Shown: piece after piece, positions 1 to 7,855 of the stretch | Numbering within the stretch: the first letter of the stretch is position 1 | Layout: each line of letters begins with the position of its first letter | The notes under the pieces: generated by a model | Databases searched by the model: none | Seen by the model: the letters and a program-made list of their open reading frames with translations, nothing else | What the model was told of the DNA's origin: nothing | Made by a program: the position numbers and the translations under genes | Origin: Pelomonas sp. BJYL3 | GTDB taxonomy: Bacteria > Pseudomonadota > Gammaproteobacteria > Burkholderiales > Burkholderiaceae_C | Length of the DNA stretch: 64,000 nucleotides | Assembly (NCBI RefSeq): GCF_027257975.1 | Contig: NZ_JANZKX010000004.1 | Span: forward strand, 248,001 to 312,000 | Direction of reading: 5' to 3'

Positions 1-791
1 GCCTGGGCCAGGGCCGGCAGCAGGCGCAGCTGCGCGGCGCGCGCAAGCAGCGCCGCCGTGCCGCTCTCGGCCGGCAGCAGGCCGAGCAGGTCGTGCAGGT
101 CCAGGAGATCGCGCCAGGCGTGATCCATCTCGCCATCCAGGCACAGATGCAGGGCCGAGTGCAGGACCAGGTCCGCGGGCTGCAGCAGGCGAAAGCCGCT
201 GGCGGCCAGGGGCTGCGAGGCCGCGATCAGCTCGGCACCCGGCGTGTGGAAGCGGGAGCTGCGCGGCGCCAGCGCGTGGTGCACGTCCAGCACCGAGCCG
301 CGCTGCACGTGGCGCAGCGGCGGGATCTCGTGCATCCACTGGCGGTAGTAGCGCTGGTTGTAGGCCTGGCGCTCCTCGCTGATCCAGCCCCGGGCCATCA
401 GGGCGGACTCCACCGCGGCCAGCCCGGCCTCGGGCACCAGGAGGTCGATGTCCGAGAAGATGCGCCCGCGCGCCGGCGGCAGCTCGGCCAGCAGATAGGC
501 CGCGCCCTTGAGCAGCAGCACCGGCTGGCCCAGGCCCTGCAGGGCCTCGCGCACCGCCAGCAGTTCGTGCCGGACCTCATGCCCATGGCGATCCAGCACC
601 CGCAGGCTGGCCTGCAGGGCGGTGCTCACGGGCACGGGCAGCCGGTGCATCAGCCCCTGGTCTTCCATGCGGCAGGCCAGGCGGCCCAGCAGGCGCGCCT
701 GGCGGGCCTGACCCAGCAGGCGCTCCCAGTCGCGGCCCCGGTAGCCCGAGGGCAGCTCACCTTGCAGCAGCAAGCGCAGCAGGTCTCTCAT
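1..791 (-). CDS. Nucleotidyltransferase-family protein of the HPr-rel-A cassette (3' end outside window)
   Basis: An open frame on the minus strand runs from ATG at 791 off the left edge of the window, giving 263 visible codons. The translation shows the signature of the NTP_transf_5 (PF14907) nucleotidyltransferase fold: LLKGAAYLL at about residues 93-101, then FSDIDLLVP at 112-120, with D114 and D116 as likely metal ligands. Its start overlaps the stop of the HPr-kinase-like gene in an ATGA, so the two are translationally coupled. Family knowledge suggests transfer of a nucleotide or similar group to a protein, peptide or small molecule; the substrate is unknown. Similar pairs of HPr-kinase-like and nucleotidyltransferase genes act as tailoring enzymes in some lasso-peptide clusters, which is only an analogy here. 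The C-terminus cannot be judged. Confidence 0.85.
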   Translation of the reverse strand, partial: MRDLLRLLLQGELPSGYRGRDWERLLGQARQARLLGRLACRMEDQGLMHRLPVPVSTALQASLRVLDRHGHEVRHELLAVREALQGLGQPVLLLKGAAYLLAELPPARGRIFSDIDLLVPEAGLAAVESALMARGWISEERQAYNQRYYRQWMHEIPPLRHVQRGSVLDVHHALAPRSSRFHTPGAELIAASQPLAASGFRLLQPADLVLHSALHLCLDGEMDHAWRDLLDLHDLLGLLPAESGTAALLARAAQLRLLPALAQ

Positions 792-1720
792 GCGGAGGCC
801 TCCACGGGAGGCAGGCCGTCCAGCAGGGCAGTCAGGCGCGGGACGGCGTCGTGCAGGTCAGAGTAGCGCAACTCGTAGCAGTCGCAGCCTTCCAGCAGGG
901 AGCCGAGGGCCTCGAAGCCCTCCAGGCCCAGGATCAGGTAGTTGAAGGAGTTCTTGCCCAGCTCGATCATGGCCGGCGCCTTGGGCAGCGGCTGGAGCTG
1001 CGTGGGCTCGCCGGCCACATAGCGCGGAAAGACGACCAGCCGGGGCTGTGCCGGCTCCGCCATGCGCTCGAGCTGGGGCTGTGGGACCTTCATGTGGACC
1101 ACGTCACCCTTGCTCGTGCCGCGGGTGACGGCGCCGAACTCGGCCTGCGGCGCATAGCGGCGGATCACGTCCAGCGAGTTGTTCTTCAGGCTCACCGGCC
1201 GCACCGCGGGGTGCACCAGGCCGTCGGCCAGGCTCACGAGGCAGAGTTCGTCGGACAGCAGGCGCCAGTCGCTGTGCGTCAGGGCGGCGCACAGCGTGCT
1301 CTTGCCCGAGCCCGGAGGCGCGGGCATCAGCAGGGCCCGGCCGCCCCGCTCCAGCACGGCGGCATGCAGCATCAGGTACTGGTGGGCGCGGGTGCTCACG
1401 CACCAGTTCATCGCCCATTCCAGCTGGGCAAAGGCGTGCGACTGCGGCAGGGGCTCGAAGGGCCGCTCGCCATCGGAGCAGAAGCGGACCTGCGGGCGCC
1501 ACCAGCGGTGCAGGCCGCGGCCGTGGTCCAGCCGCAGGGAGAAGTCCGCCTGCACTTCGGGGGGCAGGCAGGGGTAGCCGCCGTAAAGCTGCCGAAGGCC
1601 CTGCTCGATCAGGGGCAGCGGGCTCTGCAGGCGGTAGCTGAAGACGCCGGCCTGCAGGACCAGATCGCCCCGGGCCAGTCGCGCCTGCAGTTCAGCGGGC
1701 CTCAGCTGCTCAAGCTTCAT
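788..1720 (-). CDS. HPr-kinase-related protein (HprK-related kinase A type)
   Basis: The 310-residue protein has a P-loop APPGSGKST at about 134-142, inside a core that resembles the C-terminal kinase domain of HPr kinase/phosphorylase. LLSDELCLV follows at about 154-162, where HprK has its acidic metal-binding strand. An N-terminal region of about 110 residues with several Trp and Cys is unlike DRTGG domains of true HprK, and there is no PTS operon around it, so it is not carbon-catabolite HprK. The start overlaps the end of the upstream PqqD-like gene by 11 bp, and the stop overlaps the nucleotidyltransferase start. From memory, the families 'HprK-related kinase A' and 'PqqD family, HPr-rel-A system' are defined on this gene pair. 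Likely activity: ATP-dependent phosphorylation of a protein or peptide. The substrate is not known. Confidence 0.88.
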   Translation of the reverse strand: MKLEQLRPAELQARLARGDLVLQAGVFSYRLQSPLPLIEQGLRQLYGGYPCLPPEVQADFSLRLDHGRGLHRWWRPQVRFCSDGERPFEPLPQSHAFAQLEWAMNWCVSTRAHQYLMLHAAVLERGGRALLMPAPPGSGKSTLCAALTHSDWRLLSDELCLVSLADGLVHPAVRPVSLKNNSLDVIRRYAPQAEFGAVTRGTSKGDVVHMKVPQPQLERMAEPAQPRLVVFPRYVAGEPTQLQPLPKAPAMIELGKNSFNYLILGLEGFEALGSLLEGCDCYELRYSDLHDAVPRLTALLDGLPPVEASA

Positions 1721-2045
1721 GCGCAGAGTGTCTCAGCAGGCCCTGCTCGGCCAGAAAGCCCAGGCCCTGGGACAGGCCGGGCCACACCTCCTCCGGCAGC
1801 TCGCGCTCCAGCAGCAGGGGCAGGCGCTGCTGCAGGTCGGCCAGGGTGGCAGGGGACTGCTCCAGCTCGGTCAGTGCCGCGGCCAGCAGGGCATCGAGCT
1901 GCAGGGTCTGGCCGCTGCCCTCGTCAAACAGCACCCAGTCCTCGCCCCAGCAGCGCCAGTGGAACGCGGCCAGGGGGTGCAATGACCAACGCCCGCCGGG
2001 AAGGGCGGGCGCTGCGGTCGGGGCGGGGGTGGCGGAATCAGCCAC
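1710..2045 (-). CDS. PqqD-like small protein, HPr-rel-A system
   Basis: The protein has 111 residues and uses a GTG start; no in-frame ATG gives a complete domain. The core WRCWGEDWVLFDEGSGQT at about 31-48, followed by a leucine-rich helical region, matches PqqD-like RiPP-recognition folds, in which a winged-helix domain binds the leader of a peptide substrate. The first 18 residues are a Pro/Ala-rich linker. It lies 15 bp downstream of the exported protein gene and overlaps the kinase-like gene by 11 bp. By analogy with PqqD and lasso-peptide B1 proteins it probably presents a substrate to the kinase and nucleotidyltransferase. No classical Shine-Dalgarno sequence is visible before the GTG, so the exact start is less sure than the gene itself. 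Confidence 0.8.
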   Translation of the reverse strand: MADSATPAPTAAPALPGGRWSLHPLAAFHWRCWGEDWVLFDEGSGQTLQLDALLAAALTELEQSPATLADLQQRLPLLLERELPEEVWPGLSQGLGFLAEQGLLRHSAHEA

Positions 2046-2060
2046 GCGGGGGGCGCTGGA

Positions 2061-2702
2061 TCACTTCTCCAGGTAGGCCACGAAGAAGGCGTAGGCCGCC
2101 TGGTCGTTGTTCAGGTAGAAGTTGATGACGTCGGTCGAGCTGTAGGGGAAGGCCCAGCCGGTGCGGCCCTTGTCCCAGCCGGTGTTGGTCTCGTAGGCCA
2201 GGGCGTTCAGATAGGCATTGAGCCAGTGGCGCTCGGGCGTATCGGCATAGGCCGAATTGCTCATCAGGGTGAGCAGGGTGAGGTTCTTGGTCGCGGTGCT
2301 GGCGCGAATCAGGATGGAACCCACCGTCACCGTGCAGCTGCAAGGCCAGGTGCGGCGCGGCACGGTCTTGCCGGCAGACAGCATGGTCTGGCCCCACCAG
2401 CCCGGGCTGTAGCCCCAGGCGTTGGGATAGGTCTCGCCATGGAAGGAATGGGCGGCCGACTGCACGCCGGAGATGGTGCAGATCACGGCCTTGCCGGTGG
2501 TGGCGCTGTTGCAGACCGCCAGGGTGACGCCGCCGGCCATGGCCTTCATGGGGCTCAGGGCGGCGAGGGTCGCGACGCTGCCGGTGCCGGCAGTCTTGAG
2601 CAGCATGCGACGGCGCGCCAGCGCCTCGGCGGACAGCCCACGGGTGGCCGCCAGGGGGTCCCGTGCTGCCTGCTGATCCGGGGTCGAACGCTGCTTGTCC
2701 AT
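2061..2702 (-). CDS. Twin-arginine exported protein of unknown function, first gene of HPr-rel-A operon
   Basis: I do not recognise the family of this 213-residue protein. The N-terminus carries a twin-arginine-type signal: RRRMLLKTAG at about 30-39, a hydrophobic stretch, and a likely cleavage site after AMA near residue 56. The mature part of about 155 residues has four cysteines, two of them in a CSC pair near residue 122, and many Thr, Ser, Asn and aromatic residues. There is no recognisable catalytic motif. It is the promoter-proximal gene of a four-gene leftward operon with PqqD-like, HPr-kinase-like and nucleotidyltransferase genes, with gaps of 15 bp or overlaps throughout. That position makes it the best candidate in the window for the protein acted on by the cassette, but this is inference. 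A perfect 21-bp palindrome lies 44 bp upstream. Confidence 0.75.
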   Translation of the reverse strand: MDKQRSTPDQQAARDPLAATRGLSAEALARRRMLLKTAGTGSVATLAALSPMKAMAGGVTLAVCNSATTGKAVICTISGVQSAAHSFHGETYPNAWGYSPGWWGQTMLSAGKTVPRRTWPCSCTVTVGSILIRASTATKNLTLLTLMSNSAYADTPERHWLNAYLNALAYETNTGWDKGRTGWAFPYSSTDVINFYLNNDQAAYAFFVAYLEK

Positions 2703-3006
2703 AACGAACCTCTACAGTCCTGAGAACTGATTGAAAAACCGGGATGGCACGGACCGGGTCCGTGCCGGGGCTGGCCGCCAGATGCAGGTGACGCGCCTCG
2801 CGCGCCGACATGCATGGCCAGCCTGCCAATGGCCCTGTATTTGACACTATCGCAGGCAGCGTGGAAGCCCCACCCGCGCATCCAGGGGGGGCCGCCGCCA
2901 GAGGCGCAGGCCGCTCAAACGGGGGACGCCGTCCGGCCCAGCCCCGGTGCGGCACGCGCAGGCCGCCGCCGGGGAAGGCCGCCCGGCCTCCTGTATTCTT
3001 GCCCCC
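2703..3006. other. Intergenic region between the HPr-rel-A operon and pssA
   Basis: These 304 bp separate two divergent genes and must hold both promoters. Besides the palindrome at 2746-2766, there is a TTGACA at 2841-2846 on the plus strand without a convincing -10 partner, and a TATTCT at 2995-3000 very close to the pssA ATG. I see no small gene here. Confidence 0.5.
2746..2766. promoter_or_regulatory. Perfect 21-bp inverted repeat upstream of the HPr-rel-A operon
   Basis: The arms GGCACGGACC and GGTCCGTGCC flank a single central G. The element sits 44-64 bp upstream of the exported-protein start codon, where an operator or a leader hairpin would lie. No poly-T follows, so a terminator is unlikely. 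It could be a dimeric regulator site or an RNA stem. Confidence 0.55.
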
Positions 3007-3624
3007 ATGAACCGACCCAAACCCTTCTCCATGATCCGCGAGTTCCATCTGGCGGACTGGTTCACCCTTGCCAATGCCTTCTGCGGCATGGGCTCGCTGT
3101 TCTCGGTGATGACCTATCTGCAGACGCGGGACGTGCTGCACCTGTTCTACGCCTGCGCCCTGATCCCCGCCGCCCTGGTCTTCGACATCCTGGACGGCCG
3201 CATCGCACGCTGGCGCCAGAAGAGCTCGGCCATGGGCCGCGAGCTCGATTCCCTGGCCGACGTGATCTCCTTTGGCGTCGCCCCGGCGGCTATCGCCTAC
3301 GGCTGTGGGATGCAAGGACTCTATGACCGCATCATCCTGGTCTTCTTCGTCGCCTGCGGCGTCTCGCGCCTGGCCCGCTTCAACATCACCGCCGAGAAGC
3401 TCTCGGAGGGCACCGGCAAGGTCAAGTACTTCGAGGGCACGCCCATCCCCACGTCCCTGCTGCTGGTGATCCTGCTGTGGGTGGCCGCGGCCCAGGGCGC
3501 CCTGGGCGACCAGATGTGGGGCGGCCGGCTGCAGCTGGCCGGCTTCAACTTCCATCCCCTGGTGCTGCTTTTTGCGGCCTCGGGTTCCCTGATGGTCAGC
3601 CGCATCCGCATTCCCAAGCTCTGA
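3007..3624 (+). CDS. pssA: CDP-diacylglycerol--serine O-phosphatidyltransferase
   Basis: This integral membrane enzyme makes phosphatidylserine from CDP-diacylglycerol and L-serine, the first step towards phosphatidylethanolamine. The 205-residue protein has the full CDP-alcohol phosphotransferase motif: D60, D63-G64, A67-R68, G77, D81 and D85. Several hydrophobic helices follow it. Length and order match the short type II PssA of Gram-negative bacteria. I chose the ATG at 3007 because MNRPKPFSM leads directly into the conserved REFHLADWFTLAN segment; a start at 3031 is also possible. It stands alone here, convergent with the DMT exporter, with 12 bp between the two stop codons. The usual partner psd is not in the window. 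Confidence 0.93.
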   Translation: MNRPKPFSMIREFHLADWFTLANAFCGMGSLFSVMTYLQTRDVLHLFYACALIPAALVFDILDGRIARWRQKSSAMGRELDSLADVISFGVAPAAIAYGCGMQGLYDRIILVFFVACGVSRLARFNITAEKLSEGTGKVKYFEGTPIPTSLLLVILLWVAAAQGALGDQMWGGRLQLAGFNFHPLVLLFAASGSLMVSRIRIPKL

Positions 3625-3636
3625 GCCGATCCTGGC

Positions 3637-4608
3637 TCAGGCCGCCTCGGTGGCCGGGCCGGCCTGCGGCTGGGGCCGCACGCGCAGTGCGCCCAGGACC
3701 CCCGCCACCAGCAAGCCGATGCCCAGGGCGGTCAACGGCGCCGGCCATTCATGGCGCCACAAGAAGGCGTAGGCCAGGGCCGCCAGGGTCTCGAAGACGA
3801 TCAGCTGCCCGACCAGGGTCGTGGGCAGGCGCTGGCTGGCCTCGTTCCAGCACAGCGTGCCGGCCCAGGACGCCAGCAGGCCGATGGCCAGCATCAGCCC
3901 CACATAGACCTGGGGGCGCGGCCCCAGGGGCAGGTCCACCTCGATCTGCCCGCTGCCCTGCAGCAGCGTCAGTGCCAGGAAGGCCAGCAGGGACAGCGGC
4001 AGCGTGACCAGGCCCTGGGCCGTGGCCCAGGCGCGCGGACTGCGATCGGGATGCGCGCGCAGCCAGTCGGCATTGCGGATCGGGTACCAGGTCCAGCACA
4101 GCAGCGCGCCCAGCGCCAGCAGCCCGCCCTGCACATAGGCCGCCATGCGCTCCACCGGCTGGCTGGCCAGGGCCTGCAGCTCCACCTGGTTGACGCAGAC
4201 CAGGCCCGCGGCGATCAGCGCCAGCGGCAGGGCCAGCCGGGACCAGGGCAGGCGGCCGTCCCGTGCCCGGTTGCGGTGGTTGGACACCAGAGCGATCAGC
4301 ACCGGCAGCGTCCCGATGATCATGGTCGGCAGCGGCCCGCCGGCCCGCTGGATCGCGGCCGCCAGGCACAGGTAGTAGAGGAAGTTGCCGATGGCGCTGA
4401 GACACAGCGCCGCCCACCAGTCCGTGGCGGCGAACTCGCGCAGGGCGCGCCGGTCCAGCCAGGCCAGGGGCAGGGCGATGAGCCCGAAGGCGAGGTAGCG
4501 GCCCGCCATCAGCTGGGCCGCGGGGTAGTCCGGCAGCATCTGGGGAGCCACGAAGACCAGGCCCCACATGAGCCCGGCCGCCAGCGCGAATGAAACACCT
4601 GTCCACAT
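3637..4608 (-). CDS. EamA/DMT-superfamily transporter
   Basis: The protein has 323 residues with about ten hydrophobic helices and two repeated EamA halves. Examples are the opening GVSFALAAGLMWGLVFVAP and the second half starting near VQGGLLALGALLCWTWYP. The family exports small metabolites, amino acids or drugs across the inner membrane; the substrate cannot be read from the sequence. The C-terminus ends in a short Pro/Ala-rich cytoplasmic tail. It lies between pssA (convergent) and argO (same strand, about 70 bp away) and could be cotranscribed with argO, though no shared function is evident. Confidence 0.85.
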   Translation of the reverse strand: MWTGVSFALAAGLMWGLVFVAPQMLPDYPAAQLMAGRYLAFGLIALPLAWLDRRALREFAATDWWAALCLSAIGNFLYYLCLAAAIQRAGGPLPTMIIGTLPVLIALVSNHRNRARDGRLPWSRLALPLALIAAGLVCVNQVELQALASQPVERMAAYVQGGLLALGALLCWTWYPIRNADWLRAHPDRSPRAWATAQGLVTLPLSLLAFLALTLLQGSGQIEVDLPLGPRPQVYVGLMLAIGLLASWAGTLCWNEASQRLPTTLVGQLIVFETLAALAYAFLWRHEWPAPLTALGIGLLVAGVLGALRVRPQPQAGPATEAA

Positions 4609-4678
4609 GCGGCCATCATGCCGGCCCCAGCGCAGCGGCGGCTTGTACAGGATTGCTGCGGCGGCCGTCAGGCCAGGC

Positions 4679-5293
4679 TCAGGCCGCGCTGCGGAACAGG
4701 CCCCAGGCCAGGGCCAGCATCATCAGCCCCAGCAGCAGGTCCAGGACCCGCCAGGCCAGGGGCCGCGCAAAGACGGGCGCCAGCAGCCGCGCGCCGTAGC
4801 CCAGCCCGGCAAACCACAGGAGGCTGCAGCTCACGGCCCCGGCGAAGAAGACCGGCCGCTGGGCCGCCGGCTGCGCGGTGCCGATGGCACCCACCAGCAG
4901 CAGGGTGTCCAGGTAGACATGGGGATTGAGCAGCGTGAAGGCCGCCGCCTGCGCCAGCGTGCGCCCCGCCGACGCCGAAGTGCCCGCCCCGGCCTGCAGG
5001 CCACCGGGACTCGCCACCCGCATCAGCGAACGCAGCCCATAGACCAGCAGGAAGGCGATGCCCGCCCAGCGCAGCACCGTGGTCACGCCGGGCAGGCGGG
5101 CATCGACCGCGCCCAGGCCCCAGATCCCCAGCGCCATCAGCAGCGCATCGGCCAGGGCGCAGAAGGTCACGACCAGGCCCACATGCCGGCGCAGCAGGCC
5201 CTGGCGCAGCACGAAGGCATTCTGGGCGCCGATGGCGACGATCAACCCGGCCACCAGGACCAGCCCCTGAAGAAAGACAGCAAGCGAATTCAT
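4679..5293 (-). CDS. argO: LysE/ArgO-family basic amino acid exporter
   Basis: This 204-residue inner-membrane protein belongs to the LysE superfamily, which exports arginine, lysine or toxic analogues such as canavanine. The N-terminus shows the family hallmark AIGAQNAFVLRQGLLR at about 21-36, followed by six predicted helices. An upstream in-frame ATG at 5305 exists, but the start at 5293 places the first helix at the usual position. It is divergent from a LysR-type ArgP-like gene 101 bp away, the standard arrangement in which ArgP (LysG) activates the exporter when basic amino acids accumulate. That genetic context is stronger evidence for ArgO than the sequence alone; lysine specificity remains possible. 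Confidence 0.85.
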   Translation of the reverse strand: MNSLAVFLQGLVLVAGLIVAIGAQNAFVLRQGLLRRHVGLVVTFCALADALLMALGIWGLGAVDARLPGVTTVLRWAGIAFLLVYGLRSLMRVASPGGLQAGAGTSASAGRTLAQAAAFTLLNPHVYLDTLLLVGAIGTAQPAAQRPVFFAGAVSCSLLWFAGLGYGARLLAPVFARPLAWRVLDLLLGLMMLALAWGLFRSAA

Positions 5294-5394
5294 GCCGCGC
5301 AGCATGCCGCCAGGCAGCCGGGCCGGCCAGTTAGACTTCCTGAAGCGCCTTCAGCGGCGCTGAACCGCGGCCTCGCCGCCCTGCCCTGCCCGCC

Positions 5395-6276
5395 ATGCTC
5401 GACTACCCCCTGATCGCCGCCCTCGCCGCCGTCATCCGCGAGGGCAGCTTCGAGAAGGCCGCCCGCAGCCTGCACCTGAGCCCCTCGGCCGTCTCGCAGC
5501 GGGTCAAGCTGCTGGAGCAGCGCCTGGGCCAGGTGCTGGTGGTGCGGGACAGTCCCTGCCGCGCCACACCGGCCGGGCTGCAGCTGTGCCGTCATGCCGA
5601 GCAGGTGTCCCTGCTGGAGCGCGAGCTGCTGGCCAGCCTGCCCCAGACGGGCCAGGGCCGCCCCGGCCACCTGCGCCTGGCCGTCAACGCCGACAGCCTC
5701 AGCACCTGGTTCGTCCCCGCCGCCATCGCGCTGGCCGGACAGGACTGGCTGCTGGACCTCAGCATGGACGACCAGGACCACACTGCCGAGCGCCTGCGCG
5801 AGGGCGATGTGCTGGCCGCGGTCACCGCTCTGGCCGACGCCCTGCCCGGCTGCCGCAGTCTGGCCCTGGGCTGCATGGACTACCTGGCCGTCGCGACGCC
5901 GGCCTTCATCGCCCGGCACTTCGGCGACGGCCTGGGACTCGGCGCCCTGATGCAGGCGCCCTGCCTCAGCTACAACCGCCGGGACCAGCTGCAGTCGCGC
6001 TGGGTGCGCCAGCTCACGGGCGAGAGCCCGCCCCTGCCCAATCACTGGCTGCCGTCCAACGACGTCTACCTCGCGGCCTGCCGCAGCGGCATTGGCTGGG
6101 GCATGTGCCCGCGCGAGCTGGTGCGGGCGGAGCTGGACCGCGGCAGCCTGCAGGCGCTGAGCGCGGAAGTGCTGGAGGTGCCCCTGTACTGGCAGGCGCC
6201 GGCCCAGGCCTGGGCGCTGCTGGAGCCCGTCACCCAGGCGGTGGTGGAAGCTGCGCGCCAGGGCCTGAGGCGCTGA
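5395..6276 (+). CDS. argP: LysR-family regulator of the ArgP/LysG type
   Basis: The 293-residue protein has an N-terminal winged helix-turn-helix at about 1-60, with the LysR pattern FEKAARSLHLSPSAVSQRVK. A C-terminal effector-binding domain with two periplasmic-binding-like lobes follows. The opening MLDYPLIAALAAVIREGSF is characteristic of ArgP/IciA rather than other LysR proteins. It is divergently transcribed from argO, so it most likely senses arginine or lysine and controls the exporter. The shared intergenic region is 101 bp and must hold both promoters and the ArgP site; I could not define a clear T-N11-A box. Confidence 0.88.
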   Translation: MLDYPLIAALAAVIREGSFEKAARSLHLSPSAVSQRVKLLEQRLGQVLVVRDSPCRATPAGLQLCRHAEQVSLLERELLASLPQTGQGRPGHLRLAVNADSLSTWFVPAAIALAGQDWLLDLSMDDQDHTAERLREGDVLAAVTALADALPGCRSLALGCMDYLAVATPAFIARHFGDGLGLGALMQAPCLSYNRRDQLQSRWVRQLTGESPPLPNHWLPSNDVYLAACRSGIGWGMCPRELVRAELDRGSLQALSAEVLEVPLYWQAPAQAWALLEPVTQAVVEAARQGLRR

Positions 6277-6277
6277 C

Positions 6278-7123
6278 TCAGCGTGTGCGCCGCGCGCCGG
6301 GCAGGCCCAGCTGCCGCTGGTAGGCCGCCGGCGTGACGCCGTAGCGGCACAGCAGGCTGCGGGTCAGGTGCGACTGGTCGGTGAAGCCCGTGGCCGCGGC
6401 CACCTCGGCCGGAGCCTGGCCCAGGGCCAGCAGGCGCTTGGCCTCGAAGCTGCGCAAGGCCATCAGCACCTGCTGCGGGGTGGCATGGTGCTGCGCGCGG
6501 AAGCTGCGCAGGAAATGGAAAGGGCTCAGGCCCGCGACCGCTGCCAGCTGCTCCAGGCTCATCGGCTGATCCAGCTGGCTGCGCATGAAGTCGAGCACGG
6601 GCTCGAAGCGGCCCGCGGCCTCGGCCGGCCGGCCCTGCACGCGGGCCTGGGGGCGGATCAGCTCCACCAGCTCCAGCAGCAGGCTGTCCACGGCCAGCGG
6701 CTCACGGGCCAGCCACAGCGCCCGCATGCAGCGCGCCACGGCCTGCGCCTGTGCCGGGCTGCCGCTGACGGCGGCGTCGAAGCGCCAGCTGCGGTCGCCC
6801 CCGTAGGCGGGCAGCAGGTCCTCGTCGAGGTAGACCATGTGATAGGCCCAGCAGCCCGCATCGGCCGACTGCCCGGTGTGCAGGTCCGCCGGGTTCATCA
6901 GCATCAGGCTGGCCTGGGGGGCCAGGTGCTCGCCGCCGCGCCAGCGGAAGCGGCCCAGGCCGTCGGTGATCACCCCCAGGCCGTAGGCCTCGTGGGAATG
7001 GGCCTCGAAGCGGTGGTCCCGGATGCGCGCCCGGTAGAACTCGACGCCCGGCCTCTCGGCGGGACGGCGGTACTGGGCGCGATCCTCGGGGCCTTCGAAG
7101 CGGATGATGGCGTCGGACTGCAT
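6278..7123 (-). CDS. AraC-family transcriptional regulator
   Basis: The 281-residue protein has an AraC-type N-terminal cupin sensing domain at about 20-150, with HSHEAYGLGVITDG near its start and a proline-bracketed MNPADLHTG strand. The C-terminal double helix-turn-helix spans about 175-270, with GLSPFHFLRSFRAQHHATPQQ and a second helix near GFTDQSHLTRSLLCRYGVTP. This layout is common in regulators of amino acid exporters and catabolic genes. It ends 2 bp from the stop of argP, in convergent orientation. The target is unknown, and no divergent operon lies directly upstream. The effector is not predictable from sequence. Confidence 0.88.
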   Translation of the reverse strand: MQSDAIIRFEGPEDRAQYRRPAERPGVEFYRARIRDHRFEAHSHEAYGLGVITDGLGRFRWRGGEHLAPQASLMLMNPADLHTGQSADAGCWAYHMVYLDEDLLPAYGGDRSWRFDAAVSGSPAQAQAVARCMRALWLAREPLAVDSLLLELVELIRPQARVQGRPAEAAGRFEPVLDFMRSQLDQPMSLEQLAAVAGLSPFHFLRSFRAQHHATPQQVLMALRSFEAKRLLALGQAPAEVAAATGFTDQSHLTRSLLCRYGVTPAAYQRQLGLPGARRTR

Positions 7124-7160
7124 GACCCGGCCATGATGGCACAGCCGGGCCGGGCCGCCT

Positions 7161-7550
7161 TCAGCGCAGGTTCACGGAGGCCAGGCTCCAGTTGCGGCGC
7201 GGCATGGTCAGCAGGACGGTGTCCGGCGTGCCCCAGGTCTCGCCGTGGAACTGCATGTGCAGCTCGCCGTTGGCGCTGTGCCAGACGCCATCGACGGAGC
7301 GCGTCATGGCCACGGGCTCGTCGTTGCCCAGACTGATGCGCAGGCGCAGGCCGTGGCCGTCCACGCGCAGATTGCGGCCATCTTCCATCTGGTAGACGCC
7401 GGCCAGCACCTTCATGTCAGAGCGGGTGATGGGAGTGGCGAGCTGCTTCTGCAGGCTGACGGGCTCCAGCACCGTGGTCTCCTGGGCCTGGGCCACGCCA
7501 GCCAGGGCGAGGGCGGCGAAGGCAAGGGCGAGGCGGGACGGCATGTTCAT
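7161..7550 (-). CDS. Small exported protein of unknown function
   Basis: The protein has 129 residues. The start at 7550 is preceded by AAGGAG at good spacing and gives a clean Sec signal peptide, MNMPSRLALAFAALALAG, cleaved after AQA near residue 22. Upstream in-frame codons to 7763 lack a ribosome site and would bury the signal peptide. The mature domain of about 107 residues looks like a single beta-rich unit with ITRSDMKVLAGVYQMEDGR, LRLRISLGNDEP and a C-terminal MPRRNWSLASV. I do not recognise the family. It is downstream of nothing on the same strand except the glpD unit about 300 bp away, and is probably monocistronic. Confidence 0.7.
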   Translation of the reverse strand: MNMPSRLALAFAALALAGVAQAQETTVLEPVSLQKQLATPITRSDMKVLAGVYQMEDGRNLRVDGHGLRLRISLGNDEPVAMTRSVDGVWHSANGELHMQFHGETWGTPDTVLLTMPRRNWSLASVNLR

Positions 7551-7814
7551 GATGGACTCCTTGGAAAGCTGAGGCCGCGTGTCGCGGATCGGGTTGGGGA
7601 AGGGATGGATCCAGTGTGGGAAATTCCCGGCCGGATTTCTTCCTGTCTTCGATCGGGCGCTGCATGAGGGGTCCGAAATGCTGCTCCGGCAGACGAACTG
7701 CGACGCCCCTGAAACGGCCGAGAACCCCGATGGAATGGGGCCATGACGGCCTTCACATGTCACGCGTCACGCGCCTGCGACCCTGCTTTCCGAAGGCATG
7801 TGAAGAGGGTCATG

Positions 7815-7830
7815 GCAAGACCTGACCCCC
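7815..7830 (+). repeat. Dispersed 16-mer, copy 1 (exact)
   Basis: GCAAGACCTGACCCCC lies intergenic, 26 bp beyond the glpD stop codon. Its last bases form the left arm of the adjoining palindrome. Confidence 0.7.
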
Positions 7831-7840
7831 TCGCGAGGGG
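7827..7840. terminator. Palindrome downstream of glpD, possible terminator stem
   Basis: CCCCTCGCGAGGGG is a perfect 14-bp palindrome lying 16-29 bp beyond the glpD stop codon at 7856. Neither strand has a T-tract after it, so at best it is a weak or Rho-assisted 3' end. Confidence 0.35.
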
Positions 7841-7855
7841 CGGCGATTGCGAGGC

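Larger units (their letters stand above)
7551..7855. other. Intergenic region upstream of the small exported protein gene
   Basis: These 305 bp contain one exact copy of the dispersed 16-mer at 7815-7830, directly followed by the palindrome at 7827-7840 downstream of glpD. The rest shows no gene-like frame with a ribosome site. The promoter of the small exported protein gene should be at 7560-7650. Confidence 0.45.

Noticed and set aside
1-2702. Lasso-peptide biosynthetic cluster
   Set aside because: HPr-kinase-like, nucleotidyltransferase and PqqD-like genes fit tailoring functions, but no transglutaminase-like protease or asparagine-synthetase-like cyclase is present.
2745-2766. TGGCACG in the palindrome as a sigma-54 -24 box
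   Set aside because: There is no TTGC at the -12 position; the match comes from the inverted repeat.
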